Shown here: positions 21,290 to 33,809 of the stretch, piece by piece
Numbering within the stretch: the first letter of the stretch is position 1
How the letters are laid out: each line of letters begins with the position of its first letter
Source: Stenocarpella maydis
Taxonomy: Eukaryota; Ascomycota; Sordariomycetes; Diaporthales; Diaporthaceae
Direction of reading: 5' to 3'
NCBI GenBank assembly: GCA_002270565.1
Contig: NQMI01000197.1
Coordinates: 1 to 64,000 of the forward strand
DNA length: 64,000 nucleotides
Position numbers and translations under genes: made by a program
Notes under the pieces: generated by a model
Seen by the model: the letters and a program-made list of their open reading frames with translations, nothing else
Told to the model about the DNA's origin: nothing
Database searches by the model: none

Positions 21290-23844
21290 GTTGCTTGGCA
21301 CACATGTAGGTGAGTGATCCAGTCAAGTCAAAGTTGAGTGGAAAATTAGACTGGGGTTCATTTTGAAAAAGCCAATTTTGATTGCTCCCATGACCGTTGT
21401 AGGTGTGTACTAGTTGTAAGTCAAATTATTTATCCTTAGCACAAAAGTGTTTCCTGTAAGTGTAACCGCGGAATTGGTGGATCGTATTTGTCTTCTCCCT
21501 GGGTACCGTGCCACAGATCGCTCGAGTCATTGCCCATACCGTCGTGCTTTGATGAGCCCGTACTAGCTAGTCATTGGCAGAGAGACGCAGACTTGGACTT
21601 CTCCCTTTATTATACTTGGATCTCCCAGAACTGAATTGCAGGACCATCCAGGCTCCTGCGTGGCTTTTCAATCCGCGGAGAAGGGAAGGCTCCTTGCAAT
21701 GAGCATGATGTCTACACCCACCCCTTTTCCCAACCCACAATTATGCAGGTGGACTTGGCTATCTACATACATATGTACGCTACACTATGTAAAATGGAAG
21801 ATCCACATGCAAAGCCGATTCAAAAGCTTGGTACTGCGACAGTGGGCCCCGACTCGGCTTGGATTTTGAAACAACCCGCCCCGCCCCGATCTCAGACCCG
21901 AGCACCCTTGCCTGCAGACAGCAGATGATACAGCTTGTGGGCCCACAAAGACTACACGTACACATCAGCCGCCTCACAGCCTCACCAGATGAGCTCGCTT
22001 GTACCACAAGCTCCTAAGGGCAGCTAAAAATACCACCAGACTTCCAGGTTGAAGCCCGAAAGGGGCACCATCAACCTAGCATTCGTTGGCGACTAGGACT
22101 CTCAACCGGCCCAGGATAGGGTTCTGCACCATGTATCTTGGTGTGGAATGAACAGGAGTACCTAGGTAGTATTGCTGAACGAGAAGGAGAACAAAAGCCG
22201 AGCGCATTTGCAGACCACAGGGGTTTTCCATATCCCTTTTTGTCTTCTTTGGAAAGACTGTCAAGCTCACAACCTTGGTCCCGTGATGCAAGCGCCCACA
22301 TTGGTTGTTTCTCTGGTAGTGGGCCGGTCACGCAAGCTGAGACGACAAAGTGCCGACTTTGACACTCGCTATCCGCCTTGCCTGGGTACACCTACCCTGT
22401 ATTAGCCAACATACAAGAGTCAATGAGCCACAATGGACGGAGCAGCCTGGCAAACCCCGGCGCCTTTTTCTCGCTTGCATGGAGGAATATTCTTTGAATG
22501 GAGATGAAGAAAGCTTCAATTCCGGGTCAAGGAGGCGTAACCTCAATGGTGGATAGATCCTGCAGACAAGAACATTGAAATGTGTTGTACTAGAGTACGA
22601 TCCACATCAGCAAGCAGCCGTTCATCTCAAATTTCGAGAGATGCCCTCCAGCCAAGGCGAGCCAGGCTTTCTTTGATGGACCAGTGTTTGTTTTCCTTGG
22701 CATCCAATGGCTGCTTGGTGGGCGGCGACCACTTAGTCTAGCTCGACTAGGACAAGCAGCAAACCTGGGGTTCAAAGGCAGCCAGCCCGCTTGCGTGGCT
22801 GTCCTCCGTTCACCTCCTTTCCCAACCAGGGCAAAGGGCACCGCGGAGGTTCTATCAACCAAATGTGAACGGCTGGGTGGTCGGCCTGTTCTTGGTTGTC
22901 ATTGTGCGGGACTCAAAGACGAACAACAGGGTGGAGATGGTTGCTGCTCGTCCTCATGCTTGGGCCTCGGCATCTGGCCAGCAAAAGGGGTCCCAAGGGC
23001 GGTCTTAAGGGCGAAGACCGCTTGCAACCACAACGCAGGAGTGGAACTGCGGTGGAAGCATCATCAACCTCAGCCTCAACCAGCTTTGGAAAATGACAGC
23101 AGGAGGCATCCCTCTGGTCCACTGGCGTAGTGGTTGATTTGTTCTGTACGGGACGAGACGGAACCGGGCGGTGGTACTAGCTGGTCACGTGCCGGCGCAG
23201 CTCTGCCAGTGCTGTCTCAGCTCGCTCTTCCGTTTCAAGCCGGCCAGCTCCACTTTGCCGTATCATTCCGTCAGGACGCAGGCCCAAGGCCCTCGTCTCG
23301 CCCAGCCTAAATCAGCTCTCCTAAACCAACGGTCCCCCCCATCACCCACCCACCACGACGTCCCGAGAACCCCAGCTGCCGTCGTCTTCTCACGGAGCGA
23401 CTGCCGGTGCCACAAAACGGTACACCCTCCCGACCCCCTCGTGACCCGATATCAGGTCCACGTATTGGTTTTCTTCCCCGGATCAGGGTCTCTTTTCCTT
23501 GGTGACCCCCTTCGGTCCTTTGGTCTTTGGATCATTTGCCACCATCGTCCTTGTCCTCGCGGTGGTCTGGCCCGGACGAAACCCCCCGCCCCCCGTCGTC
23601 GCCCACGACGACACCGTCTCGGAGAGTCGAACCGCGGGCCCCAGGTAGGCGTAACAGCCTCCTTGCCCGACTCGCCCTCTGCTGCATCCGGGTCTCGACC
23701 ATCACTGACCGCGCGTCCACAACAACGCTGGCGGCTGCGTCGGCATCACCGGCAGCATCGGCGGCGCCACGAGCCCGCTTGCTGACCTAGTCATCCTCCC
23801 CTGATCGCATACCCAACCTTCCCGCCCCGGACCACTGCTCCTCG
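21290..23844. other. Intergenic region, promoter side of the Myb/SANT-like gene
   Basis: 2.5 kb with only short overlapping frames on both strands (for example 22684-23130 and 22590-22862) and no domain. The last 600 bases are rich in C/T and likely hold the leader of the gene starting at 23845. Confidence 0.45.
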
Positions 23845-25599
23845 ATGACAATGTCCGACGGAGAGGACTATGGCTCCCCTGAAGCCATCCAGCCCAATGG
23901 CGCAAATGGGCGCCAGCACACACCGTCCCATCGCAAGGGGCCCCGCTTCAGCTGGACCCCGGCGTATGAGGCCACCTTCTTCCGGTCGCTCTGCGAGAGC
24001 GTCAAGATGGGCCTCAAGGACAACCATAGCTTCAAGCAGGAGGCATGGGACCGCGCCATGCAGGCCCTCGCGGAGCGGCACGCCGCCTACCCGAACAAAG
24101 GACACCTCATCAACAAGAGCGACAATGCGCGCAAGAAGTTCCGTCTGTGGAGAGGTCTGAGGGAGGATCCGGAGTTCCTGTACAACCCCAATGCGAGGAC
24201 CGTCACTGCAAGTGAGGAGGCATGGAGGGCGCACATCGAGGTGAGCCGGAGCTCCTCCTATTACCCCTGTCTGCAGGCGCCAGTGCGTGTTCGTCTGGAC
24301 TCGGCAAAGATACAAACGAGATTGCGCTGCAGCTGCCCGTCATCAAGCCCATCCCCTTCGTCGGGGTCGGAGACGGGCTTGCTTGGGGTCACTGATGGCC
24401 GATGTCGTGATTTCTAGTCAATTGCGAGACAGGCGCTGACGCTATCTGCACAACTACAGAGAGAGCCCCTTTCCAAATCGCTGCGCAATCGTCCGTTCGA
24501 GCATGAAGAGTACATGGAGATCCTCTTCCCCGACGTAGTAGGGTCTGGAGGAGCACCCAAGCGGATCACGAAGCCGCGGCGCAAGGGGGCAGACTCGATG
24601 ATGGAGGGGGATGAGATTGACGACACGCCTGGAACCAATGTCTTGAATCTGTTGGGCGCCGACACCTCCTTGTTCCAATCCACACCTATCCAGACACCGA
24701 TCCAGCCGCCAACAGTTCCTTCCAACGGGACCGTCCGGCCCACATCCACAACCCTTCCCGCGCGCACCTCGATCGCCTCCTCGAGCGCACTAACACCGCC
24801 GGATGAAGTGCCTGGCGAGCCTGCCCAACAGACTGGGAATACGCGCAAGCGCTACCTCGGGTCGAACAACGGCGCTAGCTCGTCCAATACTGGTGAAAAG
24901 CGCCGCCGCACCGGCAACAACAACTACATCGATCTGACCCATTCAACACAGCTGTCCAACTCGGACAATCCGTTCCAGCTTGGCAGCAACGGCGCTGCCC
25001 CGACCACCAACGGCAATATAAGCACTAATCATAACGGCACCAGCAGTAACACCAGTAATAACAACAGCCAACAGCTCCCTCAGCAGAGCGTCCCCAGTAC
25101 GACCGCGGCGGTGACGACGAACGGCGCCGGCAGTGGTGGTATTAGCAGCAGCGGCACCGGCACCGGCAGTAACAACCCGGGCGCCACGAACCGCACACAG
25201 CACTTCCAGGACGCGATGATTGTGATCGCCGAGCAGATCCGCGCACAGCGGCTGGTGCCCGCCCAACCGGCGGCGCCAAACTGGCCGCAGCAGGCGATGG
25301 AGGTGTTTTTCCGGGACTTTGGCGACGAGGAGATGGACCTGCAGATCAAGATTGGCGAGAAGGTGCTGTGCGACAACAACAAGGCCATGATGTTCTGCAT
25401 GATGCCCGAGGACCTTCGCCGGCACTGGGTCAAGCGGCTGAGGGAGCTGCACAACCTCAACGGCGGCTCTTCTAGGGGAGACATCAACGTGCCCGGCCCC
25501 GGACCGGTGCCCATGGCGGTTGTCGGCGGGCCGGGAATGCAGATGGGCCCCATGGGGAACCAGAACCCGATGATGCGGAACGGAAGCCAGATTGGCTGA
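23845..25599 (+). CDS. Myb/SANT-like DNA-binding domain protein
   Basis: Exons 23845-24240 and 24460-25599 give 511 aa. The 219-nt intron begins GTGAGC after HIE and ends CTACAG before REPLSKSLRNRPF, in phase. Residues about 30-170 form a Myb/SANT-like (PF12776-type) domain: FSWTPAYEATFFRSL, LINKSDNARKKFRLWRGL, EEAWRAHIE and RPFEHEEYMEILFPDV. The middle is Ser/Thr/Asn/Gln-rich and disordered with a possible nuclear signal (GEKRRRTG). A C-terminal helical block (residues about 390-460, with MEVFFRDFGDEEMDLQIKI and LRRHWVKRLREL) is conserved-looking. It is probably a nuclear regulator; target genes are unknown. The Myb_DNA-bind_3 fold is also found in transposase-derived proteins. Confidence 0.8.
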
Positions 25600-25993
25600 G
25601 ACGTTTCGTCAGACCCAATCACCGAAACAATAAGCAGTGTATCTTGGGGGCCCTGGGAAATGTGTTTTTTAATCCATCGTAGGAGTTCAGCTGGGCTGGG
25701 TCTGGTCTTTTAACTTTTCTGTCTCTTTTCTCTGGAGGCGGATTCTGCACGGGAGAAAACGACCACGGCAGTTCAGGTGGGCGGCGGGCGGCTGGCGTTC
25801 TGTTGATCTCATTTCTCATATGGACTGCCATGTCTTTTTTTTCTTCTTTCGTTTTTTGCCCAGTTCTTTCCCCCTTGAGCTGTACTTGTTGCTTTGCACA
25901 ATATTTTGGGTGTTTTGAAAGGCGTGGTGTGGAGGTACTGCTGCTACTGCCGCTAGCACCACCCCCCCCCTCCACAATGGCTGATGATCAAGT

Positions 25994-26020
25994 ACACTCA
26001 CACACACACACATACACACA
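25994..26020. repeat. (CA)n microsatellite
   Basis: Short run of CA dinucleotides with a few interruptions, downstream of the Myb/SANT-like gene. It is preceded by a C-rich run at about 25960-25972. Confidence 0.8.
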
Positions 26021-26610
26021 GAGAATCACCATCACTCAGGGGCTGGGCGGCAAACTATATTCCGAAACTTGCATTCAAGGCTTCGGTGGCACTTGGTGAA
26101 TCATGAAAAGTAGACTACCGACTGAACATACCACACACTTACTTAATGACCAAATCTCATCGCCCACTGCATTGGGGGCGGCGCACATGCCAATGTCGAA
26201 TTCATTGCGGGCCATGCGATTTCATGTGAACAACTGCTACGGAAAGATCTAACAAAATGCGCATGTTAAGTAGTGTGTATCTGGTCCTGAGAAGCCGAGA
26301 GAGAGAGAAAAGTGGCGAATTGTCCCTATGACTAAGTGCTGCTGGTATCGTGTGGAGTGTATGATGTTGGAAAAACATGCGACTTCCCCAGTCGTGACGA
26401 ACATGGGCAAGGCACACAATAACATTCACTGACTAAGGAGAAGAGGGAAATAATATTGGGACAGAGTCAAAAACCGCCCGCGTCAACTCCGAGGAACAGA
26501 GCCCCTCGTTTCCATCCACCTCCATCATATCGTCACGTGTGGGCAGTTTGATTTACGACCCTGCGGATTGAATGGCAGCACCGAGCAAAAGCAGGCGACG
26601 GTCAACCCCA

Positions 26611-27522
26611 CTATGATCTCTTTGATCCGCGCGCCTTGGTGAAGTATCTGGAGAAAGCTTAGTCGGGCGTACGATCCAGCCGAGTGGTCGAGACAAATCG
26701 TAGGGAGGGAAGTCCCGGGGGCGGGGGGACCTACCGGCCAAACACTGTCTCGACAAGACCAACAAGACCAAAGACACCCGCCCCAACACCGGCAGTCTTC
26801 CAGTTAAGGTGGCCTCGCTCGTGCAAGCCCCAGGCCTTGTAGCCCAGGGCGGCACCCAGGCCGACGACAGCGGCGATGTTTGCTGCGGCGAGCGCGGTGG
26901 CCTGGCCATCGGACAGGGCGGCGAAGCGCGACAGCAGCCAGTCGTCTGCACGGGCGGCCTTCTTCTTGGCGGCCTCCTTCTTCTGGCGGGCCCTATCGCG
27001 GTTGGCCTGCTCCTGCTGCTCGCGCTCGATGCGCGCCTGCTGGGTCTCTGTCTGCACGGGCTGGTCCATGAAGTCGGAGGGGACTGTGCGGACGGACTGC
27101 GAGTCGACGTCGACGAGGCTGCTTGTCGAGGTGGTTATGGACTCGTTCGGGATGATCTGCGGGGGCTGGGGGGCGGCGGCCTGTTTGAGTTGGACGGTCA
27201 GTTTGTAGTTCTCTAGGTGATTGCTGTGAAGGTTATGCGCAGGCGTATCTGTGGTAGGGCTGCGGAGATACTGCTACTTGTTTCTACTTGTTGCTATTGG
27301 TTCCCATTGCAGCATATCCAGGTGTCTGTGCTTTGGTGTTGAGGTAGCGAGGGGAATGAGAGAAGATTGCCAAGAACATGGGATCAGATATACCTCCTCA
27401 GGCGACTGCTTGGGGCCAGAAGCGGCGATATCAGCATAGGTAGACACTATTGGTCTTTGTCAGTGACTTGTTCGTCGAGAAGCACGACAAATAGTAGCGA
27501 GGGATTGCACCGTGGACATACT
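26611..27522 (-). CDS. OM14-like mitochondrial outer-membrane protein
   Basis: Four exons reconstructed from splice sites and frame: only base 27522 (the A of ATG), then 27446-27394, 27180-26735 and 26647-26611, giving 178 aa. Introns are GTATGT..ATAG (75 nt), GTATAT..CAG (213 nt) and GTAGGT..CAG (87 nt). The N-terminus MSTYADIAASGPKQSPEE and the C-terminal membrane region (ALAAANIAAVVGLGAALGYKAWGLHERG, then AGVFGLVGLVETVFGRYF) match the OM14 C-terminal domain of fungi. A Lys/Arg/Gln-rich helix (residues about 75-115) precedes it. Yeast OM14 sits in the outer membrane and helps ribosomes dock at mitochondria; this role is inferred by family only. The initiation codon is split by intron 1. Confidence 0.82.
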
Positions 27523-27607
27523 CTTTGTTGCTTGCCACAGCGACGACAAAACTGGGTAGTCAAAAGTGTGAGGTTGTGTTTTCAAAGTTGGTCTTCAGCA
27601 ACACAGC

Positions 27608-27663
27608 AGAGAGCCAGAGAGCCAGAGAGCCTGAGAGCCTGAGAGCCTGAGAGCCTGAGAGCC
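27608..27663. repeat. Tandem repeat of a 10-bp unit (gagagcctga)
   Basis: Four perfect cctgagaga-type units preceded by two ccagagaga variants, in the upstream region of the OM14-like gene, about 90-140 bp before its first exon end. Confidence 0.9.
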
Positions 27664-28695
27664 GTGGGATGAATGGCTTGTGGCTATCGTTGGCTGTAAG
27701 GGCAGGAGGGAGATGTGGAGGGATCTTGGTGCATGTGACGACGTGAGGGAGAAACCGGGTTCATGAGGTGATGTGCCCGCCAGTGACTCTTGCTGCAGGT
27801 GGTTGGTCTAGTGACGATAGAGCTTGGGGGTGTTGACCCCCTGTCGGTCTACCTACACACACTACCTAGATATGACGTATGCGGCTGGGGGGGGGTGTCT
27901 CTGGGAAAGCCTCAATTCTTTGGACCTGGCCATCCCAGGCCAGATTCACCAGCCGGCCGGCCCACAGAGTGGAGCCGTTGTCCGGGGGTGTTCCTGGCAA
28001 CCTTGACCTCGAAAAAAAACCCACTGCCGACAGGCCCACTACTCGTAGGAGCTGCCCGCTGAGAGCATACCAGATATATGTTGCCGCGCTCACAACTCAC
28101 AACTAGGCATGTGCTCAATCTGCAAGTCATGCAAGGATATTTAGCCCACAACGCAACCATTGCTCACCTCGAGGCGTTCGAGTACGGAGTAGTGGCGGGG
28201 TGAGCCGACGGCAGCTGGCGAGACAGAGGCAGTATGGCGCATGATGGTTCCGATTGGGGTTCGTGTGGGAACCGAGAAGAGACAAGAACAGAAACAGACC
28301 GATTCAATGGCAGTACAACAACCCCACGAAAAACGCTGCAACCATATGGACACCACATTAACACAGAGTGGCAGGTGACAGGAGACGCTTCGCCGGCCTT
28401 TGGTGCTAAATGGAGCTGGGCCCAATATTGAAAGCTCAGTGAGGGCGGCAGCAAAGGAACGCAAGGATTGCCCGAGATGAGAAGATTCGATTGTCGACCA
28501 CCGTCTCAGCTTGATAGTATACACAGCCCAGATGCGGCCAAATGACCAGCAGGGATATACGCACGGGTTTTGCCGGCCAAAGTCTAGTAAATATCTAGGT
28601 TCCCCCACCAAGTGCGTCCAGAAAATGCAACGACATATTACAGGGGCCTAACCTCACACCAACAGCCCATGGCTGACAGGCATACATGGGACGCT
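27664..28695. other. Intergenic region between OM14-like and MIA40
   Basis: 1 kb holding the OM14-like promoter and the MIA40 3' flank. Short frames on both strands (for example 28141-28611) show no domain. No RNA gene is seen. Confidence 0.5.
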
Positions 28696-29909
28696 CTACT
28701 TGGACTGAGTCTTGTTGGCACCTGTCGCGTCGAACGCTTTCTGTGGCACACCACGCTCTTTGCTGATGGGCCCCATCGAGGCCTCAGCCTCATCCGTCTT
28801 GTCCTGGTCCTTTTCCTTCCCACCAGCGGACGACAGTGTTGCAGAAATACTAGGCAAGGGGCTATCCTTGGTGTCGTGATGGGCCGGCTCCGCCCGGGCC
28901 ACTGCAGCCGGCGCGTCGGCGGGCGTCTCGTCGGTGTTGGCAGGAGTAGCGGTCGTCTTCCGCTCCGCCTTGGGCGCCGCGGCGGCAGCATCGTCCGCGG
29001 AAGGCGTGGGCGTATCTAGGGCGAGCTGCTCGGCCTCGTGCTCGGCGGCCTCCTCGTCGGCAATCTCGGCGCCGTAGACGTCAGGGTACTTTCGGAAGCA
29101 GTCCTGCATGTGCCTGTTGTGGGAGACATTCCTGTCAGTTTCTCTTGCCCGGCGAAGGTCATGCTAGTAAAGTTGCGCCTCGATATCGTGTTGCCTTGCG
29201 ACGTACTGGAACTTGTCGACGCATTCTATGCCCTTGGGCTCCTGGTCTGAGTAGACGAAGCAGCTGAAGGCGGCCTTGAACTCCTCGCCGCAGGGCCCGT
29301 GGGCCATGCCGCCCAGGCAGGGGCAGTCAAAGTTGATCTCGCCCGTCTCTGGGTTGAAGGCGCCCTGCTGGCCGGCCTCCTCCTCGAGCTGCTCCGGCGA
29401 CTTTTCCGCCTCTTGTTGCGATGTAGTCGAGTCCGCTGGCGGTGGTGTTGCAGTCGCTGTCTGCTGTGGCGTCGCGTTCTTGGCTGCCTCGGTCTCCTTG
29501 GTGGCCTTCGCGTCCCGGGCCTTCAGCTTCTGGTCTAGTTGTTTCCGCTTCTCCTCGACGATCGCGTCCACGGTCTGGAGGTCTGACTCGGCGAATTGGG
29601 GTGGTTCATTGGACAGGTGAGCTGTGGTGGGCCGTCAGTGGCCGACTAAGTGCGCGTCCTCGAATGCGACAGGATGCACCATTGGGGATGAGGGGGCCGC
29701 GTTCACATACAGGGCAGCCCGTCTGCGAACATGGGGCTTGTGTTGTACCAGTACAGGGCGCCTACCGCCAGGCCCCATCTTGCCGCCGTGCCCTTCCACG
29801 TGTATCTCTTGTCTGCGGGGGCTGTGCTTGCGAATCTTCGGCCGGCGGAGGCGATGGTGGACGGCTGTCGCAACGCTCGAGGCGTCGACCGTGCTGCTGC
29901 GCGGAACAT
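28696..29909 (-). CDS. MIA40: Mia40/Tim40, mitochondrial intermembrane-space oxidoreductase
   Basis: Three exons (29909-29711, 29621-29207, 29113-28696) with introns GTATGT..ACAG and GTACGT..ACAG give 343 aa. Residues 1-35 form an Arg/Ser/Ala-rich presequence and residues about 44-62 ([20 protein letters not shown]) an inner-membrane anchor. After an acidic, Gln-rich linker comes the catalytic CPC at Cys166/Cys168 and the twin CX9C pairs Cys177-Cys187 and Cys200-Cys210 ([11 protein letters not shown] and C VDKFQHMQD C). The second CX9C pair is completed only after splicing. Mia40 oxidises small Cys-motif proteins as they enter the intermembrane space and is re-oxidised by Erv1. The C-terminal 120 residues are a low-complexity acidic tail typical of filamentous fungi. 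Confidence 0.95.
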
Positions 29910-30984
29910 TGTGGGGCCGCCTTGGTGGATTGAGAAAGTGAGGGTGATGGCTGGCGCAAAGAGGTGGGAGGCTGAGAAGTGAGAGGCGGCCAGCTGGCGG
30001 CAGACAAGAGCTCTAGGGCTTGAGGTTGAATGTTGAAAGACTGGCCGTCATGAATTGGTAATCCGCTCCTTGAGGGAGCTCGCCGGCCCAAAATTTCTGG
30101 AAGACGGACGGCCAGCACAGTTACGTACCTGACAGGGATCTGGGTGGGTCAACGCTCGCTCGGCTCCCTCGGCCTGATTGGCTCCTGAGCAGTTGGTTGA
30201 CTTCACACCTCATCCACTCCCTCCCACGGGCCTTGTACAGTATATCTATCTGTATTTACCAAAATATCACCTTAATGTAGTCCCCGTTGGCCATCCGGGG
30301 TATTAAAATATCTCATAGTGATAACGTTCGGGCAATGTCACCATCCTCATGCCGACTCTAGATTGAGAGATGATAATTAAGGCTCCTCACTCACTCACAC
30401 TGCTAGGCAAAATAATATGTACTCCGCAAGACTGCAGGCCAAATAATCATCCTTGAGATAAGTAATCAATCACTCAAGAGCTATATTGCATATGTCATAC
30501 AGTGTGTGGAGGGCCAAGAATGAGGATGGTGGGTTACTCAGCCTCAGTGATCAGGGAGCACCAAAAGACCATGATTGCCAAAGGGCTCTGAGAGATGCCT
30601 GGCATTTGAATACAGCGGTGCCGCCACAGAGAAAAAAAAATATGTCAGTTATCAAGGAATATCCGCTGGCTATTTCGGGTTCTTTGATTACCAAAAGCAG
30701 AAAAGCAACTAAATGAGGATTTAGGAAATTTGCCAGCTTAAAATGCTGGACTTGAATGAGGAATTAAGTAGTAATCTCAGCCTCCTCGCTTCAATTAACG
30801 CTGCTACATAGGTATGTAAACGTACCTAGGTATTCAAAGAGGAAACCACAACCTGTTCCAACTACCTGATACATGAAGTCGCGTCACGGAATGTTCTCCC
30901 CTACGTGCTCCGGTTTCGGTTCCTTCATATAGTCATCTGGCAACTCGTCTGGGGCTGGTTCCTATACTCATACCCCGGTATCAG
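29910..30984. other. Intergenic region, promoter side of MIA40
   Basis: The first 300 bases are the MIA40 upstream region. About 30240-30860 is AT-richer with no coding signal; a nine-A run is at about 30632. No gene recognised. Confidence 0.5.
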
Positions 30985-32109
30985 CTATGGGCTCACTGAC
31001 TCTACCGTGCAGTTGTCGACTTCCGCGGTCACCCGTGGTCTTACCTGGTGCTCAACAGCCCATCTACTTATATCATCAAAGTTCTTGCACTTGTGCTTCG
31101 TGTTGAAATCTGGAAATGCCGTGGGGCTGCTTTGATCGAACCAAACTTGCCCAAGAACACCGGTGTCGGTGTTACACATTAGGGTCTGGCGGATGGTATC
31201 CAGGCAATGCGCTGCAGTAAAATTCAGTATTGGAGCCACAATGGGAGTGAGGGGCGGGGTTCAAAGCGGCACATACAGATGTGTTTCTCGACGATCATAT
31301 CGTTGTTCACGAAGGCACCTTTACCCTCTCTCTTGTAATAGTCGTAGTTGTAGTACAATCCTTGGCGAACAAGGTTCTGTGGCAAGTTTAGCCTCATTAT
31401 TCCAAATGCCCGCATCTTTTCGGGCAGATGAGGAATACCCTTACCAGACAATGCAAGTGGTGCATTCCTTCCACATTGACGAAGAATCCGCCTCCATATT
31501 TGTCCGCCCTCTGGACGTGGGAATCAGTCAGTCCACTCTTAAGTCCCTGTTCTCTAGAAATAATTCCAGCCCGAGCTGTGAAGAGGACGTGTCAGTCATG
31601 TCTTGGAAGCCAAAGTATGTTCGCTGATCATACAATTGACTCCCAGTGAGTCCCAGGCATCGTCAACCTCAGGGCATGCCCTCTGTCTGTAGATAGTCTC
31701 TTCAAGGAACGAGCCATTGTAGTGGACAACGCCATATTTGACCCCCACTTGTTCCAGCACAGGAGCTGTCACGTATTCGTCAGAGATATCCATCTGATAC
31801 AGCTGGAGAGGATTAAGGCCTGAACCTACAATATTGCGTCGTATAGAATGAACAGACCGTGTCGAGGTTGCGTTTGCCGTAGTAGAATCCGAAACAACCG
31901 CCGGCGATACTGCACGCTAATAGCAAAAGAACCGCAGCAACGGCATACTTCCAAGACACCCGAGATGTAGAGCGCCCTTCCTGGGGCACAAAGTTGTCGA
32001 CGTCGGCCTCGGAGCAATTGCTGTATCTGTGTTCCGCCAGGGGTTGCGACTCAATTGCATATTCCTCATGTTCTACTGGTGCGTAGTCCCGACCCTTTTG
32101 ATCCATCAT
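30985..32109 (-). CDS. UstYa-family (DUF3328) oxidase
   Basis: Five exons (32109-31858, 31802-31634, 31575-31445, 31376-31277, 31211-30985) give 292 aa, the usual UstYa size. A cytosolic N-terminus is followed by one membrane segment (residues about 53-78, WKYAVAAVLLLLACSIAGG). The luminal part carries the PEVDDAW block and both signature HxxHC motifs: HHLHC at 179-183 and HISHC at 216-220. The second motif exists only after joining exons 4 and 5. Between them is NLVRQGLYYNYDYY, and after them TIRQTLMCNTDTGVL and KHKCKNFDDISRW. UstYa proteins are required for oxidative cyclisation in ustiloxin, phomopsin, asperipin and cyclochlorotine pathways. A Tyr-rich secreted precursor gene lies 1.7 kb away on the opposite strand. 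The first intron donor (GTCTGT) is the least certain junction. Confidence 0.9.
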
Positions 32110-33700
32110 GCATATGGGAAGAACGGTGAAGGTTACGAAGTGGAGAGTGCCAGGAGGAATGTCCCGTTGAAAGATCTCCCGATATCACGAAGGGATTGGC
32201 GGTCCTGATGGTTCCCGAACTGTGCCCAGTCAGCTAGCCGCCGCGCCCACGCTCAGAGTGGAATTAAAAGTGGTCGTTGAATGTAGATAAATGAAACTGA
32301 GCGCTGCTGAGGCTGCATTCGGCGCTCAAAAACTTGTTGGCACCGTCTAATTGCTCTGCGCCCCCAGAATGTCAGGTCTTCTATTCGACTTCTGGGCGAA
32401 GTTTCTCTCCCGTCAGCCGCACGCCAAGCATGTGGTAATGATGGTCGTGATGAGTAAAGGGATGGCAGCGGCGACTGCACATGCATGATGTCTCATGGCT
32501 AGCCAGCTTTGACCAATGGCGAGCTCGGGCTCGTCTAAGCTCGACAAGCTTTTAGATTATTCTCTTACACATGCTGGTCACAGTGCACGGCCGTTGCGTG
32601 GGTACCTAGGTAATGCGTGCATGTGCGATTGTAGTGAGATCGGCCCGCTTTTTAATCAACACAATGCCTGTGTTCTGTGCACTGTCCCTATCAACTGCAC
32701 TGACAGTGATGCGTATCTTTCTGAATCGGCGAATTCGGTACTTGAGCTCCGTGATTCACTGAACCACGTGGGTCTCATTTACCTAGACCGAATATTAGCC
32801 TTACTAGGGACGAGTTTCTGTTCTCCCCTTAGCGCTGCTCAGGTCAGCTTGAGTAATACACCTAGGTGGTCATAGGACCTTTCGATCGAGGGGCTGAACC
32901 ATACTCATTCACCTGGGCTAGCCACCTGGAATTAGAGACAACAAGGCTGGCGTTGGTCATATCAAGCGCAGCCTGTCCTGCATGTTTTCGGAACTCACCC
33001 CTGGACCGTGTCCCAAAATGGAGATTTAACTGGAGCCATCACGTCAGTGGAAACCTCTCCATGTACCTGATCATGCTCATGAGTAATAGATTGGATTGGT
33101 GAGCAACCTAGCCGGGCATGACCTCGGGATTGGCACGTGGGCACACAAATAGCGCGAAGCTTAACTCCTGCTCCGAGATGGGAAAACGCCTCAACAACAT
33201 TTGAACACAAAGACAACGTGAATGTACAGGTGAAAGACCTAGTAAACAAGGTTGACAGCTTGGGTTATAAACTATTTCTGAGCTAGACTCGATTCGAGTG
33301 ACGTGCAGCTTTGTATGACAGCATGGCTAGCTAGTTACATCCCAACAATTAATACTGACGAAGATTCAACTCTGTTCAGCTCTGACCTCCTCCACTAAGC
33401 GGGAAGGTCATCTCGTAAATCATAACCAGGCTATGCCAGTGGATATACAATGAGCAAATGAAAGAATTCTATGATTCGTGTACCAAATGAGACCCTGCTG
33501 CAGTCCCAACGTGTGTGTCCCACATGTGATATCGCACTTTAGCCTTCAGCCAAAGGCAGACAAAGAAACCTTGCGAATTCGCTAAAGGACGAGTGGGGAT
33601 CCAAGCACATCCACTGAGTGCTTGAGCACGAGGACCTGGATGAACCTCTTCACCGGAGAGCTAGGTGGGTGGCGGGGTGTTGTTTGTGAGTTCCGACCTC
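32110..33700. other. Bidirectional upstream region between the UstYa gene and the Tyr-rich precursor gene
   Basis: 1.6 kb between divergent genes. Frames such as 32516-32875 and 32253-32486 have no domain and irregular codon use. It probably contains the promoters of both genes. No further UstYa, peptidase or methyltransferase gene is visible in it. Confidence 0.5.
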
Positions 33701-33709
33701 TATATAAAG
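33701..33709 (+). promoter_or_regulatory. Probable TATA box of the Tyr-rich precursor gene
   Basis: TATATAAAG lies 101 bp before the ATG at 33810, the only such element in the immediate upstream region and at a reasonable distance for a strongly expressed small secreted protein with a short leader. Confidence 0.5.
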
Positions 33710-33809
33710 CTTCACCTATGCCCGCCCTTTACCCCGTTCATGAGCCCAGGACGCCATCGACGGTTTCTACCTATCACGACTAACGACCCGAAACAAACAC
33801 CATATCACA

